Shown piece by piece: positions 30,519 through 41,254 of a stretch of 64,000 bases of DNA. The translations under genes were made by a program, and so were the position numbers. Within the stretch, counting starts at the first letter, position 1, and each line of letters starts with the position of its first letter. The notes beneath the pieces are model-generated. The model was not told where the DNA came from and searched no databases. It saw only the letters and a program-made list of their open reading frames with translations. This DNA is from Eutreptiella sp. 'Long Island Sound 2002'. Taxonomy: Eukaryota > Euglenozoa > Euglenophyceae > Eutreptiales > Eutreptiaceae. The stretch spans positions 42,431,478 to 42,495,477 of the forward strand of contig OZ038392.1 in assembly GCA_964036045.1 (NCBI GenBank), written 5' to 3'.

Positions 30519-30863
30519 GCGAGCCGGTCCGAATGAGGGCTGTGCAAGACCCCCACCACAAGGGCGGGGGTCGGAAAATTCATGAAATTCAAGAAATGAA
30601 CAAAATTAGTTTGCCACTAAGACTTTCCCAGGAAACAGCATGAACACACGGTGTTTGTCCTGTAGGGAACATGTTCTTAGCGTACAAATAACATCATTCC
30701 AAACCAAGCAAGAAACCTCACAACCGGCTCTCAGAGAGAGCTTACGGGTATCTTGGAGCTCCTGAAGTGGGGTTCTTCTTGTCGGAACCCAAATATAATA
30801 CACCACGTCGGAAACACACCACACATCGGAGCTACTGGGCCACTGACTGTGCGTCCAGATCTC

Positions 30864-31271
30864 GCAATTTAGTTTACGGCACTATGTGCACTCTACTTTC
30901 AACCAAGAGTATAGCGAGAGGTTGGGAGCCCGTTCGTGATGCCACCGTGACAAAGCCCAACCCGCTAACATCACGACTTTGGGGGTCGCATGCAGCGGCA
31001 AAAAATCCGCACCCCACGGGCACATATCTCATTCGCCTGCCCTTTATGGGTCCTCCCATGGTCACCCATGCGGGACGAGGCCATAACATATGTCAGGAAT
31101 CGCGAAACACAAGCAAGCTCCCCCTTACGCTCAGCAGAGTGTGGCACATTGGTGTTGCCAACCCAAGGCGCCGGGTACCATAGCTTCACCCGACCACTCC
31201 ACTTAAAAAACAAAAGACAAAAGACAAAAGAAACTTGCACCGTCCGAGTGAGGGCCGGCGTTCGCACCTGT
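30864..31271 (+). repeat. 408-bp direct repeat, copy 2
   Basis: Identical by eye to 30111-30518. The near-perfect identity implies recent duplication or gene conversion. Confidence 0.9.
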
Positions 31272-32433
31272 ATGCGGCGGTATGCCTACTTGCATGCTCA
31301 GGAAGTCTCTTGCGACGGGATGGACCAGAAAGCATGAACGATGATTATTCTTGCTCGTGACAAACACGCACAGGTTGGTGATTTGTGTCATTTGAAACAA
31401 CACAAATTACAAACGCGTGAGATGGCCATTGTGCATATAAATGCACATATGTGCATGTAGCTCCAACGGGAAACGGGGTTTGATGATACTTTGCCCACTT
31501 TGTTGCGATGCTTTTTGATGTTGGGGTGCGATGCGTGCCCAAGATTTTTCCAATTGTGTGATTAGTTTAAGAAGACTCCATTATAAGGGGCCATCGTTGT
31601 TTGCAATTGTGCCGGGTTGGTCACATGAGAGACAGCCACAACAGAAAGTGAGGCAACGAAGATCCGAGGGCACTTTGCGCCAACCTAATTTTTCTTCGCA
31701 TAGTTGCGTAAAAAACCCACGTGAAACCACTAGCGATGTGTCGTCCTCTTGAAGGTGAGATGTTGATGTTGAGGGCTGCTTAGGCCATTTCCGCCTTTGC
31801 AACAAGAGGTCACTAATGAGCCTTGCATCCTACTACCCTGCGAAGGCACGTGGAAAGCTCTCCAGTGGATGTACATTGCAAAAGCTAAAAGGAAACCGCA
31901 CAATAATGTTTCACACTTCACCTTCCATCGCCTTACACCATCACGCGTGTTATTCCTTCACATTCAACCGGCTATGACACTCTTCTACAATCGGTATCAC
32001 CTCTATTGGGTATGTGTTTGCCCATACAATGTGTTCAAGTCCAACCCATAAAAGGGACTTCCTTTTTTAGACCATAGAGTAATTACGGCCCGGCTCTGAC
32101 TCCCACTCCCACGGAACGGGAAAATCGGCTGAAAGCGCCAGAACCATTGGTCCATATTTCTTTGTGGTCCCCATTTGCGGGAACGGTTTTTTTACAATTT
32201 TTAGCACTTGGGAAACCCGGCCGGGATCCTGAGGGATTCCCTTGATAAGGTTAACTTACGGTAAGTTGGTGGAGTTGGTGCAGTCGGTGCCTGTGGCGCA
32301 GCGCGCGCGCAGAATCCGGTGGCGCACAGGGTCATCGCCATTTTTAGGATACATTCGGTACATTTCGGAAAAAACGCGTCAAAAGATTGCTTGAAATTTT
32401 ATGTAACATGGTGGACACTTCTACAGATTGATC
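31272..32433. other. Intergenic and upstream region of eIF6
   Basis: No gene recognised. A GC-rich CAGCGCGCGCGCAG block at about 32297-32312 lies about 120 bp before the eIF6 start codon and may be part of its promoter. I see no clear TATA box. Confidence 0.4.
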
Positions 32434-35400
32434 ATGGCGCTGCGAACACGATTTGAGAGCAGCGACGACGTCGGAGTATTTAGTAAATTGACCAATCGAT
32501 ATTGTCTGGTTGGAATCGGGGCATCAAACAATTTCTACAGTGTTTTTGAGCAAGAGCTGCAGGAACACGTACCAGGTTTGTTGCAACACAAGAAGTGTGC
32601 TCCAGGATATTTGCTTGTGTGCACAAACAAGAGAGTACTGCGTGCTGTGGTCTGCCCATTCTGCCTGTTTATTACCACATTAAACCTCGCAGTTATATAC
32701 ACCTCCGTTGCGGGCTGCCGAATTATTGGGCGACTGTGCGTGGGGAACAAAAACGGATTGCTTTTGCCAACCACTACGACTGATCAAGAGTTGGGCCACG
32801 TCAGAAATGCTATGCCAGACGACATTAAGGTATGCAAGCAGGGGTGAAGGTTGTGGTTTTGACCTTGCCTTGGGAGTGGCAATGAACGGAGTTCCAACGT
32901 CGGCTCCGGCAGTGAATTCCACTATGAGCGACACGTTGTTGTTGCACCCAAGCCCAGAATACTGTGGTAACACTCTGCGGAATGTCCCAGAAAATACGAG
33001 CATGTCAACGTCGGTCGCCAATCAGGTGGTGGGAGGTGAAGCCTGCACCCCATTCCCGTGTTCGGCGTGGATGGGACAATAATCTCTCGCATTACCCTAT
33101 TCATGACAGCCCTTATTTCACGGGGCTCAGTTGCGTTTTAGCTTTGTTTCACCTATGCGTAATTCTTTCAACGCACGCCAGGTATGGGAGAGCATTTGAA
33201 GTGTTCGTACGAACTAATATGGTAGCGTGATACTGTTGAGCACTCGATGATGTGTCACACCTTCGCAGTCCGTTTGAGGTTGCCGTTACAGGATACGTTC
33301 CAGTTCCTGGACGTTGTTTTAACCAGGGCGCACTTCCCCCTCTCACACTTGCCCCCAACCTCCAAACAGATGAACCTCATTTGGACTGCCGCACGATGTA
33401 CGGTGAGTCCGTGGAGGAGGTGCCCAGTTTGGTAAGCAACGGTGCACCGCGTGGGCGGCGACAGTTGCTTTCTTTTGGTCGCACGTGTTTTCTGGTGCAT
33501 ACTCCGTCCCCCGTTTACTGCCCTTGGTGTTCTAGGTGCAGCGTGTCGAGGAGCGGTTGTCAGCCTTGGGAAATGTCATCGCGTGCAACGATCACGTGGC
33601 GTTAATCCACACGGAACTCGACAAGGAGACGGAGGAGATTATTCAGGATGCACTCGGAGTGGAAACGTTCCGGACATCAATTGCAGGTGCTGTTTGACGC
33701 CTGGGTTTTCACAATGTCGGGGAGAGTCCAAAGAAAAAAGGCTAGTGGACGTCTACATGCTCACATGTTACAAGCCTCCGTCCTGCCCAACGTACAGCTT
33801 TTGAACTTCCTGAGTGGTATGGCAAACCTCCGCCAAAACATGCTGCTCCTGGCTTGTGCAGCAGTTCGTCCACTTTCAATTAGTTTGCAGTGAGTGACTT
33901 AGTGACAGATGCTGACACGGACAGGTATTGGCAGGCACAGAACGACAGGACGGCATGGTACAAGGCGTTACACTGAGGGGCGCCGAGCTTCGTGGACAAC
34001 GTTTGCCCTCAAGACGTTGCACAGACATGAGTATGCAAGTGAATGAGCGACAGCAACTGAAATGTGCCTCGCATGACCTGTATTACACTCTGGCGGAACC
34101 CATTTGCAGGCAACCAATTGGTTGGATCCTATTCTGTGGTGAGCAATCAAGGGGCCCTCGTCCACCCCAAAGTATGCAAGTGTTTCTTTTCACGTGCTTG
34201 AAACGGTGCGTACCTGTTTGCAATCTTGAGCACGTCCTGTTGGTTCACAACTGGGAAAGCGCATGAATGCAGTTCGAGTGGCCAAGGGTAAAGGGCTTGG
34301 TGGCTTCGCGTCTGTTCTTTTATCACTGAAATCTGGTCCTGTGCAGACCCCAACTGCAGATATGGATGAGTTGTCTTCTATTCTACAAGTGCCTGTGGTG
34401 GCTGGAACTGTGAACCGAGGTAGCGAAGGTATGTGCCCTCGAAAGACAGCTTGTTCATGACATGCCCTGCGGTAGTGAACATGTCTGTCCTTTGTCACTG
34501 GTCCAGAAGAAATTACGACAAAATACACACGGGGACGGCAGCAATGTGGGCTTCACCAGTTTGGGTTCTATCAGTTGCGTTGCTGGTGCCGGGTTCTATC
34601 AGTTGCGTTGCTGGTGCCATATGGAGACGGGAGATGTTGCCTGTTTCTCTTCTGTTTGTTTGTTTTGGGATTTGGTCTGTGACAGTAATTATGCAGGAGC
34701 AATACGCAAATGTTGCTGAAGTACTTTTTTCTGCATTGTTTTGGCTCAGGATGCAGGTGCAGAGTCCGTGTTGTAGTTGGGTAGGTCCATGTCAGTCAGC
34801 TGACAGCCCCAGAAAATTGCCAAATTTTGCAATGAAGGAAATTTTCTGTCAATTTACAGGGTGTGCTCACTACAACCTTGAGAAATCCTGTACACTTCTG
34901 CATGCAACACATAAGCTACCCAATATTTCCCTCCCTCCCTACAAGCATGCAATGTGGGCATATTTTAATTGTGGAAGGGTGTGTTAAGTCTGTCTCTTGC
35001 ACTGAATAGCGCCCCAGCAATGGCTCGTTGGCTCGTTGAGCACCAGTGGTTGGATGCGCGGAGGATGCGCGGAACCTTGGTCTAAGCACAGGGTGGGCGT
35101 TGTACCGCTGTTTTTAGGAAATTTTGGGACCACTGTTTTTGTGGTCCCCAATGTAACATGGGGTTTTAAACCATTCTACCACCACATTGCAACCCCATGA
35201 TGTTTGTTTTGGTGTAATTGTCAGCCACTCCTGATCTTCCCCTTCCACAGCCTGTCGGCATCTGCATCTTCTGGACATGGGCAGTCATGTGCGTTTGCCG
35301 TCATGTGTGTCACATGCGAGCACGGCCTTGTCCAAGCACCGGGTGGGCGGTGCACCGCTGTTTTGCCTGGTTTTTTTCGACCGCGGCCGTGCTTGCACAA

Positions 35401-35884
35401 GGGGGGGGGGGCTACATCAAAGCAGATGGAAGCGCACAGCCAAGAAGTGAAGCACTTTGCTGGGCACATCGGATGCTCCACCTGCTTCCGAAGTAAAGCA
35501 CACCAGATGCTCCACCTGCTTCCGAAGTAAAGCACACCAGATGCTCCACCTGCTTCCGAAGTAAAGCACACCAGTGCTGCCGAAGTGGGGGGCAGAGAAC
35601 TTTCTGGAATAGGGTTCTGGTGAGGAAAGCCTTTTTCCATTTGCACCCTCCCCCCCCTTGTCACGCTGGGAAGAGGCAAGGAGGCCTGCAGATTGTTGAA
35701 TCATTTTGTTGCAGTGCTCGGAGCTGGTCTTGTGGTGAATGATTGGGCCGCATTCTGTGGGTTGAACACTACCAGTACTGAGATCTCAGTGATAGAGGGA
35801 GTATTCAAGTTACGGCAGCCAGGCCATGCAAGTGCTGGTGTGCTATCAGACATTCGTGACACAATCGTGGATGAGTTGGCATGA
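32434..35884 (+). CDS. EIF6: Translation initiation factor 6 (eIF6/Tif6), six exons
   Basis: eIF6 binds the 60S ribosomal subunit, keeps it from joining 40S early, and is needed for 60S maturation. Exons: 32434-32575, 32693-32829, 33536-33686, 34110-34171, 34347-34428, 35715-35884 (TGA at 35882). They join in frame to 247 residues, against 245 in human. Family hallmarks in order: [11 protein letters not shown] and NFYSVFE (exon 1), [13 protein letters not shown] and [12 protein letters not shown] (exon 2), [11 protein letters not shown] and CNDHVALIH (exon 3), [15 protein letters not shown] (exon 4), [20 protein letters not shown] (exon 5), [17 protein letters not shown] (exon 6). This is the pentein fold over its full length with no missing block. 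Introns of 117, 706, 423, 175 and 1286 bp all begin GT and end AG. The protein is divergent at its C-terminus, as usual. Confidence 0.96.
35472..35574 (+). repeat. 34-bp tandem repeat, three units, in the last eIF6 intron
   Basis: Units begin GATGCTCCACCTGCTTCCGA at 35472, 35506 and 35540 and are identical or nearly so. They lie inside intron 5 of eIF6, downstream of a 10-nt G-run at 35401-35410. Confidence 0.9.
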
Positions 35885-37427
35885 GACTCTCTGCATGCAC
35901 TCAGCATTTGCCTATTTTGTGTATATGGGCGTCTTCGCGGGGGGGGGGGGGGGCTAATCCATCCACCAAACATTGGAAACTGCTTGCACAGTTTAAGGTG
36001 CATGTGTATCTGCTGAGTTTCGCTGTGATATGGCTGATTTGTTGGGTGCACGTTGGCAATTCTAAACCGAAAGATACTGATATCTGGGCAATGCAATGTT
36101 TTTTGAAATTCTCATCGGTCAGAAAAGAAGGGGGGTTAACACAACTTTGAATTTGGCAGATCCGCTCTTCATGAACCTACAACCTGAAACGAAAGCACTT
36201 CCATGCATAGCAGGTGCATTCCCAATCTTTTTCCCAATACATTTGACCACATCACTGGGGTTTTGCGTTTGGTGCAGTCTTGAAGATATTTTAGTGGCAT
36301 AATTATCAGAAATTCGTTTCAGAGACAGATACATCAGCTTGTGGGCTGCCCAGGGAGGCTTTGTTGACGTTCAATGTTTCCTCACAGTCATTCAAAATCC
36401 TCATGCTATCTATGCATTCAGTCTAGCGTGAACCATCATCAGTGCCTTACAAGACAAATGATTCCTGATCATGTTCAAAGGTGCATTTATTACCGGGATC
36501 GTTCGATGGGAGTGAAACCTCCATGTATCAGTTTGTAGTCAGGACCCACCAGAGTTTCTCTGGGTGCATATGTGGGTTTGCATTGGGAGGTAAATTTGCC
36601 TGAAAGTTCAGAGGAAGCTTCTTTTGCAATGTTTGAAGTGGTTCAGGTTTTTACAGGAATTTCGATTGAGATTCTGTGAATATTTTCTGGTGATCCTCTG
36701 CTCTGCAAGATTTCTTTCAAGAGCATTGCTCGTGTTGTGGGCAGGGCCCCTGGTAAGTATGAACCCCAGCTCGTGTTCAGTGGACAGGGTTGCAAGGGAA
36801 GTTTTGTTGTCAGTTGACACCAAGGTCCAGGGGTCTGGTCTTGCTCGGGATATTGCTGTTGTGTCCTCGGCATGTTGGGTAGCGACGATTGCCAACACTG
36901 CTTTGCAGTGGGCGCCGTCATGAGGGTGGGGCGGCATTGCGTAGTCGGATGTCGAATGTTGAGTATGGTCCACCGCAAAGCCTTTGATTGGGCTGCAACA
37001 TCCTACACTGTCATCTGGTACATTGTTGAATTGTGCAGTGCTGGGCTGGTGGAAGTGCATATCACACAAGGATGTCCAAGCTGTGAAATTGGTTTGTTTG
37101 GACAAGGTTAGAACACCGCACGCTTGTTTTTGGGTTGCGTGTTTCTTGTTTCTCTGTTGCTCGCTAAGTTCACATTGCAGAAATTGCATTGCGACACACA
37201 GCCACATCTGGAGGGAGAACACTGTCGCAAAATGGTGTGACACCATGTCATGTGTTGTGGAAATGCCCCTGTGAATTGCATTTTGGATTGCTTTTTGTTG
37301 TGCAAATGTCGATGCATTTTGTATTGGATTTTAGACTGTGGTGCATCATAGTTTTCGTACCATATATGGTTTCTCTTGTTGTTGTTGTTGTTGTTGTTGT
37401 TGTTTGCAAAATCATTTTGCAGAGCTT
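35885..37427. other. Intergenic, no gene recognised
   Basis: Contains a G-run of about 13 at 35940-35952 and a (GTT)n microsatellite at 37377-37403. ORFs up to 212 codons on the minus strand (36608-37246) and a protein-like plus-strand stretch near 36770-36920 have no recognised similarity. Confidence 0.35.
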
Positions 37428-37880
37428 GTTAGATCAAAACCCTTCAGGCCCGCATACATGGGAAAATGCCACGTATCCTCCCTTTTTGGGGCCCATTTAC
37501 ATATCCTACCCCAAGGCGTTGAACTGTTGGTTGAACCCATTGTGAAATCATCGTTCTGTTGTATCGCCCCCCACCCCCAATTTTTTTGGTTGGCACCCTC
37601 CCTCCTGAAACCTGAAATTTTTGGGGCAGGGGGGGTCAAAAATGATCACTCATTATTTGGGCAAAAATATCAGGACATTTTTCTGAGAAAAAGTGTGTTT
37701 CGGCCCCAACTCCCTCGGGGCCAAGGCTGTTGCATGTGTAGTTTTCAGCCAATTGTTTTCAGCGAGTGTTTTTGGTAGGTTTCATGACCCAATGGTACCC
37801 TCCTTGAGGGGTGGGATTGGGAAAGTTGTGAGTGTATTTCTTTTCAGGCTCCGAAAACATTTTTTTTTCTGCTAGTGTTG
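37428..37880 (+). repeat. Dispersed repeat family, copy 2
   Basis: Diverged copy of 22706-23212, in the same orientation, sharing TGTTAGATCAAA, CCTACCCCAAGGCGTTGAA and the G-run/TCAAAAATG block. Confidence 0.7.
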
Positions 37881-38849
37881 TTTGAGGTGGGGTATGGCAC
37901 TTTTGAAACCTGTAAAATCATTATTGTCACGGAAGGAGCAAGGGAGGGCCTCTCACCGTCAAACCAAAGTAGATATTTGTTTTGACATGTTTGCGAGTTA
38001 CGGTTTAGTTTTGGCTAGTTTGCACATTTGCCATATTTAATGTATGTATGTACATATATTACTACACCTTTCTCTTTTTAAATCTAGCAAACAAGCAAGC
38101 AAGCTTTTCTGCTTGCCGTTTTGGCTATTGCTTCGCATCATTGCCCTAGGCTCTACTCTACTCTAGCCACCCTAGAGCCTAGCTGGTGGTTTTGCCAAAT
38201 CCAAGTTTTGAGCCAAAAACTCACTGGTGGCGCCCCGTGGCGGGGGTGGCAAGCCGGGAGGTGCTCTGCCAAAACTGCGCATTGTGTAGCCAAACACAGG
38301 TTTTTTTGCCCCAAAACGGCCCCCAAGCCCAGTAGAAACGGACAACGGCAGGGAAACGGTGCGCACACTTCACGTGCGCTTTGATTGTTCCGTGACAAAC
38401 AGCCATTTGTTATTTTCTAACTCCACGATATGTCTTAGGAAAGGGCCAAATATAGGCTTAGAATGTGCATATATTTGTGTCAAACGGCCCCAAAACTAGG
38501 AACAGGTGGTATTTTGGGCTACGTGGCTCAAATCCGAATTCCAAGGGTACCTAGTCCAAGCACAACTCCCCGCCTTTTGTGGTTTCAAAGCTTCAGAATC
38601 GCCCAACAAGGCGCCTAGATCTCCGTACTACTGTGCTCGTTTCACTTGTTTGTACAACGCCAATGGTCTAGGATCACTTTTGGAACAACGCTTTTTTGCC
38701 TTTTTGTTCACCCATTTTTGGTCCGAAAACGGCCCATTTTCAAGGCATTTTGCGATTTTCAAGAAGCCAAAACGCGTCACCATGGGCTCATAATGGGGTT
38801 AGAATACTTTTTTGAGCATCCCGAACGGCCTAGGATAACTTTTGCAAAA
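37881..38849. other. Intergenic, no gene recognised
   Basis: No conserved frame. Two related short segments (CTAGGATCACTTTTGGAA-like at about 38668 and CTAGGATAACTTTTGCAA-like at about 38831) sit near the truncated end of the second gypsy element. Confidence 0.4.
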
Positions 38850-39032
38850 ATCGATGACGTGAGTCTGGGTACTAACACCCAGGAGGATCACATCCTCCTG
38901 ATACAAAAGATTTTCACCGTTTGTCGGCTCTGACTAGTCGGTGGTCTGTCTTTCCTGACAGACGGTGAAAATCTCTTGTAGGAGGAGGATGTGATCCTCC
39001 TGGGTGTTAGTACCCAGGCTCACGTCATCGAT
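38850..39032. repeat. Foldback: inverted duplication of the RT active-site region
   Basis: 38850-38925 and 38957-39032 are 76-bp reverse complements with five mismatches (71 of 76), around a 31-nt spacer. The right arm is the truncated 3' end of RT in gypsy copy 2 (minus strand, IDDVSLGTNTQEDH). The left arm encodes the same residues on the plus strand. Confidence 0.95.
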
Positions 39033-39752
39033 GTGTGCCTCCATCTCAGCCCCGCAGGAAACCACTTCCTGTACAAGGGGTCTGCGTCTCACGATATATA
39101 GGATTTTATTCATCAGCTCCTGAAAGATTGCAGGGGCATTTGCGACACCGAAGGGCATGACCTTCCAGCGGAAGACACGGCCCTTAGGGGTCACAAAGGC
39201 CAGCAGTTCTTGGGCTGCTCGGGTTAGGTCTACCTGCCAGAATCCACTGCACTTGTCCATCTTGGTCTTGAATCGACACTTGACGATTCTCTGTAGGGTG
39301 TTCTCCATGTTGGGAATACTCTCTGGGTGGTTTTGGGTCTTTTTGTTGACCTGACCATAGTCGACGACCAAGCGCATAGCAGTGGAGCCAGGTTTAGCCA
39401 CCAGGAAACAAGGGCTACAATGGCGGGGATAGTTCCCGTGTTTACATTCCTCAACGAGGCCAGCATCTATACAGACCTGGATCTGGCGCTCAATCTCGTC
39501 GATCTGGTCTTGTGGGGCGGGGTACGGACGCCGTCTGACCACAGACCCTTCAAAGTCTGGTTTGCGTTTGAGCTCCATCTGGACCAGCTTTTTGCAAGAC
39601 AACGGTGGGGGCAACGTTCCAAAAACTTCATGGTATTTCTGGATGAGCTTACTGAGACGAGGGTCAAGGTTCCGGCTCTCTAGTTTCTCAGAACAATCCT
39701 CCTCAGCATGGAGGTTGCTCTTCCCTTTTTCCCGTTTCTTCATACGCCCCAT
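38934..39752 (-). pseudogene. Truncated reverse transcriptase (gypsy copy 2)
   Basis: About 255 residues align to copy 1 RT from the PYPAPQ block through KMDKCSGFWQVDL, VMPFGVANAPAIFQEL and AHIDDVSLGTNTQEDH. The HIDD codons are at 39024-39035. Homology to copy 1 stops about 38950 and the frame ends at 38934 in the foldback spacer. Upstream of the first Met the frame continues, interrupted by TAG at 39783-39785 and 39795-39797. Confidence 0.9.
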
Positions 39753-40939
39753 AGTTTCAGGGGGCCGCTCATCCTCCCAGTCCTAACGACCCTGCTAGAC
39801 ATAGTGAAGAGAGTATACCAGAGGTACCTCAGGATCGGGGAGAGTCATTTCTTCATCATCCTCCTCGGACCATATAGATGTTTTCCAGGTCCTCTTGAGG
39901 AGGTCCAGGCGGGTCCGTCGCTCGATACCTTCAGCCTTAGCCCATAGAACCTGCTAGAGATCCTGTACGTCGTACCAAGAGACGGGCATGTTATAGGGTG
40001 AGGGTTTAGCACCAGGTACCTGACCTGTAGGGCCATTTGTGGCCCGCATAGAGAAAACAGCGTGGTCATGAGACCCGCTAGGGGTGGACTCACCGAGATC
40101 CACCCGATCCATGAGCAACTACGCTAGGAAAGCGATGTGCTTTAGTGTAAGCACCTCAGGGTCCACCAGTGGTATAGCACTGGCGATTTCACTTAGGTGG
40201 TCGTCAGCATCAACCAAAGGAGTAGAGATTGCTGGAGTCTCCTGCTCATCGGAACACTCACCGCTCGTAGTGGTGACCAAAGAGTACTCAGCTCTCCTCT
40301 TAAAATACAGGAGGGTGAGGGCTCGGTTTTCGGCCAGCAACTCTTTGAGTCCTACATGGTCAAGGTCACTAACCGGTACGGGTTTAGAGAGCCATCAACG
40401 ACGGACAAGAAAGTGCCCCATTCAAGGGCGGGCATGCTGTACTGAGAGTCCCCAGGAACGAAGATTGGGCCGTCGGGGAGTTCAGTCCTTCCCACTGTGA
40501 TACGGTCCAACAAGCACCTCAAAGAGGCATGTTCCTCTGTAGTACCTCAGCACAGTACCACTCTCGCTCCTTCAAGGACGATTTTGATTCACACCTTAGA
40601 GAGTTGGGAAAATGCGGGGTTAGCATAGCACAACCCCATCGATCTCCAGTAGAAGCGATAGGCGTTATTGAAATGTCGGGAACAATAGAGCTGCATCATA
40701 TGCTGCTCCTTACTCGCGAACAATTCCACCTGAACTTCATCCAGATGTACCTGTAGGGCGGCCGGTCCATTTTCCAAGACGGGTCGCACCAACTGATAGT
40801 TTTCAGTTCGATAAGACCAGTTCACGTAGCGCAGACCGGATTCTTTTCGTCTTGACAGCTTTAGAGGGAAAGAGAAAAGGCCACTGCCGAAGTCGCAGTG
40901 TAGGACATAGGGACATAGGGACATAGGGACAAAATTCAC
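39753..40939 (-). pseudogene. Protease-RT linker region (gypsy copy 2), broken
   Basis: Homologous to 15417-16616. Interruptions: TAG at 39795, 39954 and 40119, TGA at 40547 and 40589, and a one-base deletion near 40380. The TAG at 40119 aligns with a Gln of copy 1 (FLAQLL), as does the TAG at 39795 (HYGQQ). A triple GGACATA GG-type 9-bp repeat near 40908-40931 is specific to this copy. Confidence 0.85.
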
Positions 40940-41251
40940 CTAGGGGTTACGGCGCACGAAATCTGTGCCCATGACAATGTCAAAGGCGACGGTGTCAAGC
41001 ACTTTGCAGTGCTGAGTCACCTGTTCATCGCCCATACAGACGGTCACATCAACCCCCCCTAAGGAATGGATGGTCCTCTCATCCCCTACCCTTGTAGCCA
41101 CGGTTTTGATTTTCCAGATGTTGGTTTGCTTTAGCAATCTGCGGGCCACGATGGAAAGCGTGGTGCCCGTGTCCAAGACCGCCTTGTAAACCTGATCACC
41201 TATTTTAACGGTGATCCAGAAAACCAAATCTTCATCCTCAAATCCAGCCCC
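40940..41251 (-). pseudogene. Aspartic protease (gypsy copy 2)
   Basis: Contains VKIGDQVYKAVLDTGTTLS with the DTG active site and, after the flap region, DTVAFDIVMGTDFVRRNP. Same frame as the gag end, across the UAG at 41252-41254. Ends at TAG 40940-40942, where copy 1 has Arg. Confidence 0.88.
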
Positions 41252-41254
41252 CTA
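41252..41254 (-). promoter_or_regulatory. Candidate readthrough UAG between gag and pro (copy 2)
   Basis: GAA GGA TAG GGG GCT GGA on the element strand, at the same position relative to the KFP-E-E gag end and the protease as in copy 1. Confidence 0.6.

Noticed and set aside
30111-31271. Miniature LTR retrotransposon (TRIM) made of the 408-bp repeats
   Set aside because: No TG...CA ends, primer-binding site, polypurine tract or target duplication could be found in either orientation. A plain segmental duplication is safer.
36608-37246. 212-codon minus-strand ORF and protein-like plus-strand stretch near 36770
   Set aside because: Both overlap and neither resembles a family I know. A possible donor site (GTAAGT near 36754) suggested an exon, but no partner exon could be found.
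38646-38933. Plus-strand ORF containing an RT active-site motif
   Set aside because: The motif comes only from the inverted 76-bp arm of the foldback; the upstream part of the ORF is not RT.
20500-41254. Genetic code with TAG/TAA read as glutamine
   Set aside because: It would explain several in-frame TAR codons in the mobile elements, and the SFSWAP-like gene even ends TAG TGA. But eIF6, whose frame is fixed by homology, codes all of its roughly eight Gln residues with CAA or CAG, and the two other host genes have many Gln and no TAR. Decay by C-to-T change is simpler.
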